Of a DNA stretch of 64,000 bases, positions 53,474 through 62,287 are shown piece by piece (position 1 is the first letter of the stretch; every line of letters starts with the position of its first letter). A model generated the notes under the pieces. That model ran no database searches, had not been told where the DNA came from, and saw only the letters and a program-made list of their open reading frames with translations. A program made the position numbers and the translations under genes. This DNA comes from Saccharopolyspora dendranthemae (GTDB lineage Bacteria > Actinomycetota > Actinomycetes > Mycobacteriales > Pseudonocardiaceae): NCBI RefSeq assembly GCF_007829955.1, contig NZ_VIWX01000002.1, positions 558,001-622,000 on the forward strand, in the 5' to 3' direction.

Positions 53474-55486
53474 CTACTGTGCGCGTCGGTAGGTCGGTGT
53501 CTGCTTCTCGTTCTTCTTCCCGACGTGCCACCGCCTCTTCTTCTTGTTGATCTGGATGATCAGGTCGAAGACACCGAGCAGTACCGGCTTCCACTCGTCT
53601 ACGGGGAGGGACTGGCGCATGCGGCGAAGTTCGACGACCGGAGCCTCGATCCGGTCCTTGGTGAAGTCGGTCTTGTCCTTGAGGGAGCCCATCGACTCGA
53701 ATTCTTTCGCCTTCAGGGAGTTTTGGGGGAAGATCTCTGGATATCCGTGTTGGGTGAGAACATCCGTACCCTTGGTGATGTGGCGAAGCCACACATCGCG
53801 GGTGAGTTCGGGGAAGGCGACCGGTGGCGAAGGCGGAGATCCCGCACGTTGCAGCACCGGCTCTCCTGCCGGGTAGGGGCTGTCCGGATCTGCGCAGCGC
53901 AGCGCCAGGTCGACGAAAAGCCTCCCGTCGTTGGCGGCGAGTTGTTCCCGCTCGGAATCGCCGAGGAGTTTGAACATGGCGGCGAAGTCCGTACGCCCCA
54001 TCATGGGAGCGATCATCTTGAAGTACGGACGTGTGGGGCTGTGGGCTCCGCCCCGGAGGTAGGCGGCGATCAGCCTGAGCAGTCCCCGCAACTCGTCGCT
54101 CTTCGGCTGGTTCTCCGGTTGTTCCTTGAGCACCCGATCGACGTTGCGCTGAGCGGTGGCGATCAGCTGACCGCCGGTGAGATCTTTTTCGGACAGGTCT
54201 TTGACATCCGTGTTGTAGTTCTCCTTATCGATCTCGGCCGCGGCGAACAGAACTGAGAGGTTCTTGAGCGGGACTCCCACCGTTGCTTGCGGATTTCCGT
54301 CCCTGACCTGGCCATCTGCGATGAACTCGGCTCGGGTGTCGCCGCTCGGCGGGGTCGGCGTTAGCGCGTTCCCGCGTGCCGCACGGGCGAGGTTGTCCGC
54401 TGTGAGCATCCTGCCGTCCAGTTGGTCCGCAACTCTCTTGATGCGGTCCAGGGCCTTGATGAGTTGTCTGCGTCCCTTCCTTGACTCGGGGAAGGGCACG
54501 GTGACGAACTCCAGGTTGGAGCCGCCGCTGGAGGCATCGTCGGCTTCTACATTGAAGAGTCCCGGTACGGTGACCAGGCTTTCCTGCTTCGCTAATCGCC
54601 GAGCCCTGACTCGCGGATCTTGGTTCAGGTCGTGCCAGTCGGCCTCGGAGCCGTTGAGCCCACCGGTTGTCGCGATCGCGTTCCTCAGGTTCCCTACGCC
54701 GGGATTCTCGGTGACCTTCTCCAACGGGGGAGTCATGGCGAAGGTCCTGGGGCCTACTTCGATCTCGAATCCGACGTCGCGTTGGACGAATGTGTCTCCC
54801 GGGGTCGGCTTCCGGTCGGCGTCCTGCGCCGCGTCTTCCCGGTGCCGTTGCACCGGTTCGGCCATGGCCCGGTCGGCGTTGGCTTCTGCGGCGCGTTCGA
54901 AGGAATCCGATGGATCGGAAACCTTCAGCCCATCAGAGGTGCTGGTACCTGCCACCGGGCCGGATCGCTGTTGGGCGACGTGCGTCAACTCATGCGCCAG
55001 CATGTGCTTGCCCGAAGTCGAGGATGTGTCGTACCGCCCCTTCTGGAAGACGATGTGAGAGCCGGAGGTGAAGGCGTGGGCCTGCACGGATTCGGCCGCG
55101 GTGTGGGCTGCGCCGTCGGTGTGCACCCGCACGTCGGAGAAGTCGTCGCCCAGTCGCGACTCCATCTCCGTGCGCACCGGCGGGTCGAGCGGTCGCCCTG
55201 AGGAACGCAGCACGTCGTGCACGGTTGAACGTTGCACCTCCGCAGCTTGAGCTTGCTCGCCGAACATGCTGTTCACGGCTGCATTGCCGGCGGCGCGCTG
55301 CAGCGATCGGATCGAGGCCGGCGTCAACGGTGAGCCGCGCAGTGCGGCTGCTGCAGTCGCGCGATCGGATTCTCGGTCGTCCGCGACCTGGGATCGCTGG
55401 TGCGGCCGTTCCGGTCGGCAGTCGTGGTCGTTAAGCCGCACGTCGTCCCCTATCGCCATGTGGTCGTGACCGAGGAGACCCTTCAC
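53474..55486 (-). CDS. DUF4157 (eCIS core-domain) protein, candidate cargo
   Basis: 670 residues from GTG 55486 (AGAAGG six bases upstream). Residues about 50-95 contain the SLQRAAGNAAV box and VQRSTVHDVLRS. The DUF4157 domain covers about 95-175: EMESRLGDDFSDVRVHTD, then the zinc-metalloprotease-like HELTH at 165-169. DUF4157 marks eCIS-associated toxins and other cargo. VQR tripeptides recur at 84, 212 and 234 and LQR at 62 and 545. From 237 on there is a separate domain starting VGFEIEVG, with DDASSGGSNLEFVTVPF at 316-332; these recall the metal-binding acidic motifs of amidoligase-like enzymes, but only weakly. The basic C-terminus (KKKRRWHVGKK) is unusual. Confidence 0.85.
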   Translation of the reverse strand: MKGLLGHDHMAIGDDVRLNDHDCRPERPHQRSQVADDRESDRATAAAALRGSPLTPASIRSLQRAAGNAAVNSMFGEQAQAAEVQRSTVHDVLRSSGRPLDPPVRTEMESRLGDDFSDVRVHTDGAAHTAAESVQAHAFTSGSHIVFQKGRYDTSSTSGKHMLAHELTHVAQQRSGPVAGTSTSDGLKVSDPSDSFERAAEANADRAMAEPVQRHREDAAQDADRKPTPGDTFVQRDVGFEIEVGPRTFAMTPPLEKVTENPGVGNLRNAIATTGGLNGSEADWHDLNQDPRVRARRLAKQESLVTVPGLFNVEADDASSGGSNLEFVTVPFPESRKGRRQLIKALDRIKRVADQLDGRMLTADNLARAARGNALTPTPPSGDTRAEFIADGQVRDGNPQATVGVPLKNLSVLFAAAEIDKENYNTDVKDLSEKDLTGGQLIATAQRNVDRVLKEQPENQPKSDELRGLLRLIAAYLRGGAHSPTRPYFKMIAPMMGRTDFAAMFKLLGDSEREQLAANDGRLFVDLALRCADPDSPYPAGEPVLQRAGSPPSPPVAFPELTRDVWLRHITKGTDVLTQHGYPEIFPQNSLKAKEFESMGSLKDKTDFTKDRIEAPVVELRRMRQSLPVDEWKPVLLGVFDLIIQINKKKRRWHVGKKNEKQTPTYRRAQ

Positions 55487-55553
55487 GGTGTCCTTCTCGG
55501 CTCTGCTGGGAAATGGCGCACGGGCAGAACCCAGGGCAGCATTCTTGCCCGGG

Positions 55554-57539
55554 TCATGCTGGCTCGAAGTCTGATTCCAGCACGAGTCGTCCCAGCTTGG
55601 TGTATTCCTGCCGCACCGCCGTGATCAGTTCGTGGAAGCCGACCGGGCGGGTCGTCTCCGCTGCCAGATAGGCGGCGGTGATGGCGCAGGATCTGATCGA
55701 TCCTCCGGAGAGTTCGAAGCGTTCTGCGCAGAAGTCGAGGTCGAGGTCGTCAGCTCGGGGAAGAGCAGTTCCGAGGCAGCGGTGCCAGAGGGCTCGGCGT
55801 TGGATGGGTTCCGGCATGGGGAAGTCGGTGATGATGTCGAGGCGGCGGGTGAAGGCTTCGTCGAGGTTGGCTCGGAGGTTGGTGGTGAGGATGGCGATGC
55901 CGTTGAAGGTTTCCATGCGCTGGAGCAGGTAGGCCGATTCGACGTTGGCGTAGCGGTCGTGGGCGTCCTGGACTGCGGAGCGCTTGCCGAAGATGGCGTC
56001 GGCTTCGTCGAAGAGGAGGACTCCGTTGACGCCGGCGGCTTCGGTGAAGATGCGCTCCAGGTTCTTCTCCGTCTCGCCGACGTACTTGTCGACCACTGTG
56101 GACAGATCCACCACGTAGAGGTCCATCCCGAGGTCGGCTGCGACGACCTCGGCCGACATGGTCTTGCCCGTTCCCGACTCGCCCGCGAAGAGCGCGAGGA
56201 CGCCGCGTCCGCGCCCGCCGCCGGGGCGCATCCGCCAGTCGCCGAGCACGCGGTCGCGGTGGCGGGCGCGCAGCGACAGCTCGGTCAGCTGTCGCTGCGT
56301 GGGTTCGGGAAGCACCAGGTCGTCCCAGGTCACGGTTGGGGTGATGTGGCGGGCGAGGCGGTCCAGGCCGGCGCCGTTCTGGGCTCGCGCGCCCGCGCGC
56401 AGGTCGTCTGCGCTCACCGGGCGGTTGTCGAACGCGGCGAGCCGCACGGCGACCGACGCCGCGCGGCCGACCGCCTCGGTGTCGAGCTGGTAAGTCCCCA
56501 CGGCCTCGGACAGCGCGTGCTCGGGCATGTCGGCAGAGACGGCGGTCAGGGCTCGCCGCCACTCCTGCGTCCGCTCCTCCGCGTTCGGCGGTGCGACGCG
56601 GATCGACACCGGTGCGCGCTGAGACCACGCCGGGTCCCAGCTGCCGGATCCGTTCAGCAGCAGCGGGACGCGCTCCGCGGCGCGAACGAGGTCCCGCAGC
56701 AGGCGGGCTCGTTCCGGACGGGCGGGGTCGAGCTTCTCCAGCGGTCCCAGCGTGATTCCGGCGCGGAGCAGGGCCGCCTCCCGGACGAGCACCGGCACGG
56801 AATCCGGCTCAAGATCGGCGATGTCGACGACGAGCGCTGCCCTGCCGCTGACCGAAAGGGCATCCAGCGCGACCCGCGAGGCACCCTCCGCGCCGTGGAG
56901 GTGCACCAGCCGCACGCCGGAGTCCAGTGCCGCGCCGATCTGCTTGGCCAGTTCTCCCGGTGAACTGGGCGCACCGTGCACCAGGCGTCCGATGCTCGGA
57001 TCGTCGTTGCCCAGCAGGTGCGCGACCACCCGGTCCGGCACCCGGAGCGTGCGCGAGAGCGTCGGACGTTCGGACTCCAGCACTTCCAGCAGACCTCCGG
57101 TTACCAGAGGCGCAGTCGCGCTGAACCGGAAACGGCCATCACCCGCCGACGGCATCCCGCACAGCTCCAGCGCGAGCCCGGTCGTCGCGCGGCGCCGGGT
57201 CACGTCGTCGTTGAGGTAGCCGTAGAGCGGTTCGAACCGGACGTCGACGTCCGGTGCCAGCGCCACCAGCAGCAGCTCCACGTCCAGCTCGGTGAGACCG
57301 AAGTCCTCGGCCAGCCGCCGCAACCTCGGGCCGGGATCGGCCGAGTTCAGGCCGTCGCCCGACCAGGACTTCGCGGGCGTGGCCAGGATGCGCTCGACGT
57401 GGTCGGGGGTGAGGTACAGGCCGCGGTGCGGGTCGTCCGGCTGCGGGTCGGTGGCCCGCCGGGCTGCGACCGCCGACCGGACCCGCTGCTCGACCAGGCC
57501 CAGCCGCGCCCACAGGTGGTGCAGGTCCGACGCCGTCAC
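55554..57539 (-). CDS. AAA+ ATPase of the injection system (Afp15-like)
   Basis: 661 residues from GTG 57539, which overlaps the DUF4255 gene stop. N-terminal part: SDLHHLWARLGLVEQRVRSAV and a winged-helix-like LTELDVELLLVALAPDVD. The C-terminal AAA+ module has Walker A GESGTGKT at about 446-453, Walker B VLLFDEADAIFG, and the arginine-rich second region ATRRLDIITDFP-like (TRRLDIITDFPMP). Every eCIS locus encodes such an ATPase; it is thought to act in assembly or disassembly of the particle. Confidence 0.92.
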   Translation of the reverse strand: MTASDLHHLWARLGLVEQRVRSAVAARRATDPQPDDPHRGLYLTPDHVERILATPAKSWSGDGLNSADPGPRLRRLAEDFGLTELDVELLLVALAPDVDVRFEPLYGYLNDDVTRRRATTGLALELCGMPSAGDGRFRFSATAPLVTGGLLEVLESERPTLSRTLRVPDRVVAHLLGNDDPSIGRLVHGAPSSPGELAKQIGAALDSGVRLVHLHGAEGASRVALDALSVSGRAALVVDIADLEPDSVPVLVREAALLRAGITLGPLEKLDPARPERARLLRDLVRAAERVPLLLNGSGSWDPAWSQRAPVSIRVAPPNAEERTQEWRRALTAVSADMPEHALSEAVGTYQLDTEAVGRAASVAVRLAAFDNRPVSADDLRAGARAQNGAGLDRLARHITPTVTWDDLVLPEPTQRQLTELSLRARHRDRVLGDWRMRPGGGRGRGVLALFAGESGTGKTMSAEVVAADLGMDLYVVDLSTVVDKYVGETEKNLERIFTEAAGVNGVLLFDEADAIFGKRSAVQDAHDRYANVESAYLLQRMETFNGIAILTTNLRANLDEAFTRRLDIITDFPMPEPIQRRALWHRCLGTALPRADDLDLDFCAERFELSGGSIRSCAITAAYLAAETTRPVGFHELITAVRQEYTKLGRLVLESDFEPA

Positions 57540-58210
57540 GAGACCGGCCCTCGCCGTCGTCGCTTCGGGTCCGGGCGCGGCCGGGCCGGGGCGAACGCCT
57601 CGCCCTCCGCGGTGGACTCGTCGTAGCGCAACCGCCGGGCGTCGTCCTCGGCCGCGCGCAGCACCACGCCTTCGGTGACCGGCGGGCCCGCCGGGGTCCG
57701 GTCCCCGCCCAGCGGGGCCGTGACCTGCAAGTTGAGCGACGGTTTGAGCTGACCGCCCAGCGCCGACCACACGTCGGCGGCCGAGCGGCCCTCGGCCATC
57801 GCCCCGCCCGCCTCGAACGCCACCGTCAGCCCGAGCTCCGCGAGCGTGCCGGTCAGCCACCTCGGCGCCAGGGCGTCGTGGCGCACGACGCAGCGCAGCA
57901 CCTCGGAGAGCAGCCGGTGCTCGTCCTGCGGCCGGTTCGTCCACACCGTGACCAGGTAGGCGAGGTGGAACCAGTGCGGGGGCGAATCCCAGCCCGTCAC
58001 CGCGCCCGAGTCGTCGCGACGCTCGAACCGGCCGCCCTGCCGCAGTTCCGGAACCTCCCGGATGTCGTAGAGGAACGCGCTGATGGTGGGGGCGTTGCGC
58101 TTGGCCGCCCAGTCCGTGGTCGGCGCCTCGAAACCCAGCTCGACGCCCGCACCGGGCAGGTCGTGCTCGGCCAGGAGCAACCGCAGCGCCTCGTCGACCT
58201 CGTGGATCAC
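57536..58210 (-). CDS. DUF4255 tube/sheath terminator (cap) protein
   Basis: 224 residues from GTG 58210. DUF4255 (Pvc16/Afp16 N-terminal type): IHEVDEALRLLL start, PTISAFLYDIREVPELRQ and the WFHLAYLVTVWTNRPQDEHRLL core. Afp16-type proteins cap the tube-sheath complex and set its length. C-terminal 60 residues are basic and probably disordered (PDPKRRRRGP). Confidence 0.92.
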   Translation of the reverse strand: MIHEVDEALRLLLAEHDLPGAGVELGFEAPTTDWAAKRNAPTISAFLYDIREVPELRQGGRFERRDDSGAVTGWDSPPHWFHLAYLVTVWTNRPQDEHRLLSEVLRCVVRHDALAPRWLTGTLAELGLTVAFEAGGAMAEGRSAADVWSALGGQLKPSLNLQVTAPLGGDRTPAGPPVTEGVVLRAAEDDARRLRYDESTAEGEAFAPARPRPDPKRRRRGPVS

Positions 58211-61200
58211 CGCGGTCCCACCATCCCCGGTGGCGTGATGGCGGGAGCGACGACCAGGAACCTCGCGGTCACCGGGCTGAACCCGGGACCGGAGGCGGTG
58301 ATGGTGCGCGGACCGGTCTCGTCCTTGGGCAGGATCAGCAGCTGCGCCGCGAACCGCCCGTCCGGACCGGGCAGCGTCGGCGCCGCCGAGGCCGTGATGC
58401 CCGGCGACCACGCCAGCCGCACCGGAGCACCGGGCGGGAAGTCGACGCCGCGCACCGAGGTCACGAACCCGGGCTCGCCGACCTCCGGCACCGACACGAT
58501 CCGGGGCTGCAGCACCCGGTAGGGCTTGGCAGCCCGGTTGTCACCGGGATCGGAGTCCGATCCGCTGGTGCGCACCGTCGCCGCGATCTCCGCGGCCAGC
58601 GCCGCATTCGGGGCCAGCACGACTCGCCGGTCGACCACACCGCCGGGCGGCAGGTCGGGCAGCGGACAGCGCGCGTCCACGCAGTCCGGCGGCGCGCTCT
58701 CCACCGGAACACCCGGTGGCAGCGCCACGTCCAGCTCCAAGCCGGTCGCCGTGGCCTCACCGCCGTTGCGGATCGAGAAGACCACCTCGGTACGACCGCC
58801 CACATAGGACGGATCAGGAGCACTGGTCAGGCTGACAATCGGATTCGCCTGCAGCGGTGGCGGTTCCGGCCGCACCGGAACCACCGTTCGTGAGGTGTTG
58901 TCGCCAGGCCGGCTGTCGCGCACCGACCCCGTGGCGGTCCACCCCAGCGCGTGATCGCCCGGGGACTCGCCGACGAGCTCGGCCGTGACCCGCACGGACT
59001 GACCTGGTTCCAGCACACCGAGGTCGCACCGCGCGCCGCCGCAGCTGCCCTGCTCGGCGCGCAGCCGCGTCAGCTTCACCCCCTCCGGCACGTCCACCGC
59101 CGCGGTGGTGCTCGGCGAGGTCGCCGGGCCGTTGTTGCGCACCACGCCCGTGACGTTCACAGACTTGTCCACCTGGATCTGGTTCGCCGACTGCGGCGCG
59201 GACATCGTCAGGTCGACCGTCGCCTGCCAGCTCGGCTCCTTCTGCCTGCCGGGTAACCGGTCGCTGAGCGAGGTCACCTCGCGAGTCGCCGGATCGAGGA
59301 TCGACAGGTGTTCGGGCGCGTTGTTGTTGCTGTTCAGACGCCGCGACAGCACCAGCCGTTTGCCGTCGGGTGACCAGGTGGCATCCCGCGGCTGGTAGGT
59401 CCCGGAACCCTCCTGCTGGTCAGGGATGTCCACGCAGCTGCTCTGCCCCCGGGGCAGCAGGACCTCGCACCGGTTGCCGTCGAGGTAGATCCGGTAGAGC
59501 CCGTCGCGCTCCCGGTTGAACACGATGCTGCGCCCGTCCGGGGCGAACACCGGGCTGTCGTCGACCACCTCGCACTGGCAGATCGTGTCGCTGAGGTCCT
59601 GCTGGGCGCCCAGGTCGTCGGCGCGCGCGATCCAGATGTGGTTGCGCCGCTGGTCGTCCGGCACGTCGGAGACCCTGCCGCGGCTGAACGAGAACCGCTT
59701 GCCGTCCGGCGACCACGCCGGCTGGGTGTCGTCCAGCGCCGGATCGGAGTTGCCCAGCCGCTTGGTGATCTGGCCGGAGTCGACGTCCACGACGACGATG
59801 CGACTTCGGCCGCGCTCCTCGGCCGGGGTCAGCGCACCCGGCGACCGGCGCGCCACCGCGAGCGACTCGCCGTCGGGCGCCCAGGCCACGTCGGACTCCC
59901 AGTCGTCGGCCTGCCGGTCGGCGATCGGCAGCCGCCGGGGGTTGGAGCCGTCGGCATTGACCAGCCAGATCCGCTGGACGCGCTGCCCACCGGAGTCCTC
60001 GAAGCGGCTGACCGCGATCTGGCTGCCGTCGGGGGAGTAGGCCTGCCGCTCCGTCCACGGGTCGTAGCCCGCGCTCGGCGTGAAGATCAGGCGGGAGTCC
60101 TGGAAGGCGTTGGGGTCCTCGGTCATCACGGTCACGCCGAGATCGCGCGGATCGACCCCGTCGGAGCGGATGTCCTGCAAGCGCACCACGTTCCGCGACG
60201 AGGCGGTGGTGCGGGCGACCACCAGGCGCCCGACCCCGTTGCCGGTGAGCCAGGTGGGCGAGTCGATCCGGCGGTCCTCGGAGAGCATCCGCGTCGCCGA
60301 GGACGACACCGGAGCCGACGAGGCGTCGACCTGGAAGACCTGATCGCCCATGTTCGATGCGTTGGGCTGCGGGTTGGCCGCGGGATGGGTGGGGCTGAGG
60401 AACAGCAGTCGCCTGCCGTCCGGGAGCCAGCTGGGCTGCCGGGTCTGCCAGCCCGGATCCTCGGCGAACAGCGACGTTCCCGTGCCGGTGCCGTCGAGGA
60501 CCCGCACCTGGTGCACCGCGTCGTCGTCCGGGGCGTCGGCGTCGTAGTGGGTGTAGGCGATGCGGCCCTGATCGGCCGGGTTCCAGGACGGTTCGCTCGC
60601 GGATCCGGACTGCTCGTCGGTCAACCTCCGCAGCGCACCACCGGACGCGGGCTGGTCGTAGATCTGCCAGCGGCCGCCCGCGTCGCAGGCGAAGGCGATC
60701 CGCGTCCCGTCCGGTGAGAACGTCGGGTGCGTCGCGTTGTTGGCGGTGTCGGCGAGCCGGTGCGCCCGGCTGCCGTCGACCCGCACCAGCCAGATGTCGC
60801 GCTTGCCGTCGGATCCGGCCGAGTCGAACGCGACCCACTGCAGGTCCGGCGAGAGCTCGGGATGGGCGGCGTCCATCCCCCGGGTGAGCCTGCGGACCTC
60901 GCCGTCGGTGTCGCGCAGGTAGACCTGCGGGGTCCTCTCGTCGCGCAGGCTGGTGAACACCAGCAGCCCGTCCCGCGAGGAGACCTCCTGGTCGAAGTGC
61001 TGCCTCGGCTCGTCGAACAGCGGTGACGTCGACGTCTGCCCGGGCAGGCCGGGCGCTGCGATCCCCAGGCTGCGGTGCTCGGTCCCCGCGTAGGCGATGC
61101 GGCTCGCCTCGGGCGCGGCCACCGGAGCGACCGGAGTTTGGGCGGACGTCGTCGGCAGGCTGATCAACCCGCACAACAACAGCAGAACACCGATCAGGAC

Positions 61201-61275
61201 GGTTGCCCAGCGGGTCGTACCGCGCCGGAATCCGGGCACTTCGCCGACCACGATTGACCTCCGCCCGATCGACAT
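58207..61275 (-). CDS. Exported TolB-like beta-propeller protein with CARDB-type domains
   Basis: 1022 residues. N-terminal anchor or signal (RRGTTRWATVLIGVLLLLCGLISL, about 21-40). Then about a dozen WD40-like PD40 repeats with the TolB pattern SPDGxxIAF/WSPDGKRLxxSR (for example FSPDGTRIAF, YSPDGSQIAV, WAPDGESLAV, WSPDGKRFSF, FAPDGRSIVF, WSPDGKRLVL). The last 330 residues hold two CARDB/DUF11-like beta domains (VRNNGPATS..., SIRNGGEATA...) and an IPT-like end. It starts the eCIS operon and overlaps the DUF4255 gene. Propeller proteins of this type are recurrent in actinobacterial eCIS loci; an envelope receptor or dock is a guess. Confidence 0.85.
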   Translation of the reverse strand: MSIGRRSIVVGEVPGFRRGTTRWATVLIGVLLLLCGLISLPTTSAQTPVAPVAAPEASRIAYAGTEHRSLGIAAPGLPGQTSTSPLFDEPRQHFDQEVSSRDGLLVFTSLRDERTPQVYLRDTDGEVRRLTRGMDAAHPELSPDLQWVAFDSAGSDGKRDIWLVRVDGSRAHRLADTANNATHPTFSPDGTRIAFACDAGGRWQIYDQPASGGALRRLTDEQSGSASEPSWNPADQGRIAYTHYDADAPDDDAVHQVRVLDGTGTGTSLFAEDPGWQTRQPSWLPDGRRLLFLSPTHPAANPQPNASNMGDQVFQVDASSAPVSSSATRMLSEDRRIDSPTWLTGNGVGRLVVARTTASSRNVVRLQDIRSDGVDPRDLGVTVMTEDPNAFQDSRLIFTPSAGYDPWTERQAYSPDGSQIAVSRFEDSGGQRVQRIWLVNADGSNPRRLPIADRQADDWESDVAWAPDGESLAVARRSPGALTPAEERGRSRIVVVDVDSGQITKRLGNSDPALDDTQPAWSPDGKRFSFSRGRVSDVPDDQRRNHIWIARADDLGAQQDLSDTICQCEVVDDSPVFAPDGRSIVFNRERDGLYRIYLDGNRCEVLLPRGQSSCVDIPDQQEGSGTYQPRDATWSPDGKRLVLSRRLNSNNNAPEHLSILDPATREVTSLSDRLPGRQKEPSWQATVDLTMSAPQSANQIQVDKSVNVTGVVRNNGPATSPSTTAAVDVPEGVKLTRLRAEQGSCGGARCDLGVLEPGQSVRVTAELVGESPGDHALGWTATGSVRDSRPGDNTSRTVVPVRPEPPPLQANPIVSLTSAPDPSYVGGRTEVVFSIRNGGEATATGLELDVALPPGVPVESAPPDCVDARCPLPDLPPGGVVDRRVVLAPNAALAAEIAATVRTSGSDSDPGDNRAAKPYRVLQPRIVSVPEVGEPGFVTSVRGVDFPPGAPVRLAWSPGITASAAPTLPGPDGRFAAQLLILPKDETGPRTITASGPGFSPVTARFLVVAPAITPPGMVGPR

Positions 61276-61362
61276 CTCACGCAGCTTCGCCGGGTTCTGG
61301 CTCCCGTGCCCAGAAACCGACAGGCACCGGAGCGGGAAGACCCCGAGCCCTTTCGGGCAACC

Positions 61363-61393
61363 GCCCTTTCAGAACCGTCATTTCAGGAAGGGC
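61363..61393 (-). terminator. Weak possible terminator after the LuxR gene
   Basis: GCCCTT (61363-61368) pairs with AAGGGC (61388-61393) across 19 bases, immediately downstream of the LuxR stop on the minus strand. A smaller CCCGA/TCGGG pair lies next to it. Weak, and the eCIS operon may be read through from here. Confidence 0.3.
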
Positions 61394-61400
61394 AGCGGTG

Positions 61401-62024
61401 TCAGATCAGGCCTTGCCGCATGGCGTATCCGACCGCGTGCGCCCGATTGCGCAACTGCAGGCGCGTGGTGACCTCCTGGAGGATGTTCTTCACCGTCCGT
61501 TCGGAGTAGGACATCTTGGTCGCGATCTCCTTGGTGTCGAATCCGTCCGAGATCAGGCGCAGCACTTCGCCTTCCCGCGCCGACAACGTTGACAGCGTGG
61601 CGCCTGCGGCGGCCGAAACCCCGCGCTGCAACCGGCCCACGTGATCCAGCAGTCTGCCCAGCATGTCGCCGGGCAGAACCCCCTCGCCGCGGATCAACGC
61701 GGTGATCAGCCCGACCAGCCGGTCCTGGTCGGCGTCGCGCCGTCGCAGCACCGCCGCCACCCCGCACTCGATGCTGGTCTGCAACGCGTCCTGCTCGAAC
61801 TCGCCGATGATGAGCCCGGTTCTGACCGACGACGTGCGCTGCAACCTGCGGAGCAACTGCTCGGATTCCTCGTCCAGCCGGTCGACCACGACCAGCGCGA
61901 CCTCGGCGCGTCCCTCGTCGCGGGCTCCGAGCACCTCCACCTCCGGGCGCGGGCGCAACTGGTGCGTGACGCCGGTCTCAAGAATCGGGTCGGCCGCGCA
62001 TATCGCGACCGGCACTCTCGTCAT
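61401..62024 (-). CDS. LuxR/NarL-type response regulator-like protein
   Basis: 207 residues from ATG 62024. N-terminal receiver-like domain that lacks the usual phosphorylation site: VALVVVDRLDEES stands where DVVLMDxxMP is expected, and there is no acidic pocket at the start (ICAADPIL has a single Asp). The C-terminal HTH is intact: LSAREGEVLRLISDGFDTKEIATKMSYSERTVKNILQEV. It stands between the eCIS operon (same strand, 125 bp downstream) and the divergent CisA-like gene, so it is the probable regulator of both. No sensor kinase is nearby. Confidence 0.88.
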   Translation of the reverse strand: MTRVPVAICAADPILETGVTHQLRPRPEVEVLGARDEGRAEVALVVVDRLDEESEQLLRRLQRTSSVRTGLIIGEFEQDALQTSIECGVAAVLRRRDADQDRLVGLITALIRGEGVLPGDMLGRLLDHVGRLQRGVSAAAGATLSTLSAREGEVLRLISDGFDTKEIATKMSYSERTVKNILQEVTTRLQLRNRAHAVGYAMRQGLI

Positions 62025-62287
62025 CGGCTCTCCTCCCTAGAACCATCCCCTTTTCAGTGTTACGCGAATCTCGGGCGCTGCGGGACGGCCATTCGGGGAG
62101 AAAGTTACCGAATCCGCTCTGATGAGCGCGCTTTCCGGACTTCTGAACAGTTCTCAGTTCTTCTCGTGCTGAATTCCGCAAAAACGGCCCGGGCAGATTT
62201 CGAAGGTGTTATGGGCAACCGCGTTGCCTCCGCGTTGCCCTCGCCGCTCTGCCCCCGGACGGCGCGCGGCGCCTAGGTTTTCGACCT
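62025..62287. promoter_or_regulatory. Divergent regulatory region between the LuxR and CisA-like genes
   Basis: 263 bp without a gene. It holds CTGAACAGTTCTCAG (62143-62157, inner GAAC-A-GTTC palindrome), an inverted repeat GGCAAC-CGC-GTTGCC at 62214-62228, and a tandem copy of CCGCGTTGCC with an 11-bp period (62219-62239). These are reasonable operator candidates for the flanking LuxR protein. Confidence 0.5.

Noticed and set aside
41000..61275. Complete prophage
   Set aside because: There are tail, baseplate and ATPase genes but no capsid, portal, terminase, lysis or integration genes; the AAA+, DUF4255 and DUF4157 genes mark an injection system.
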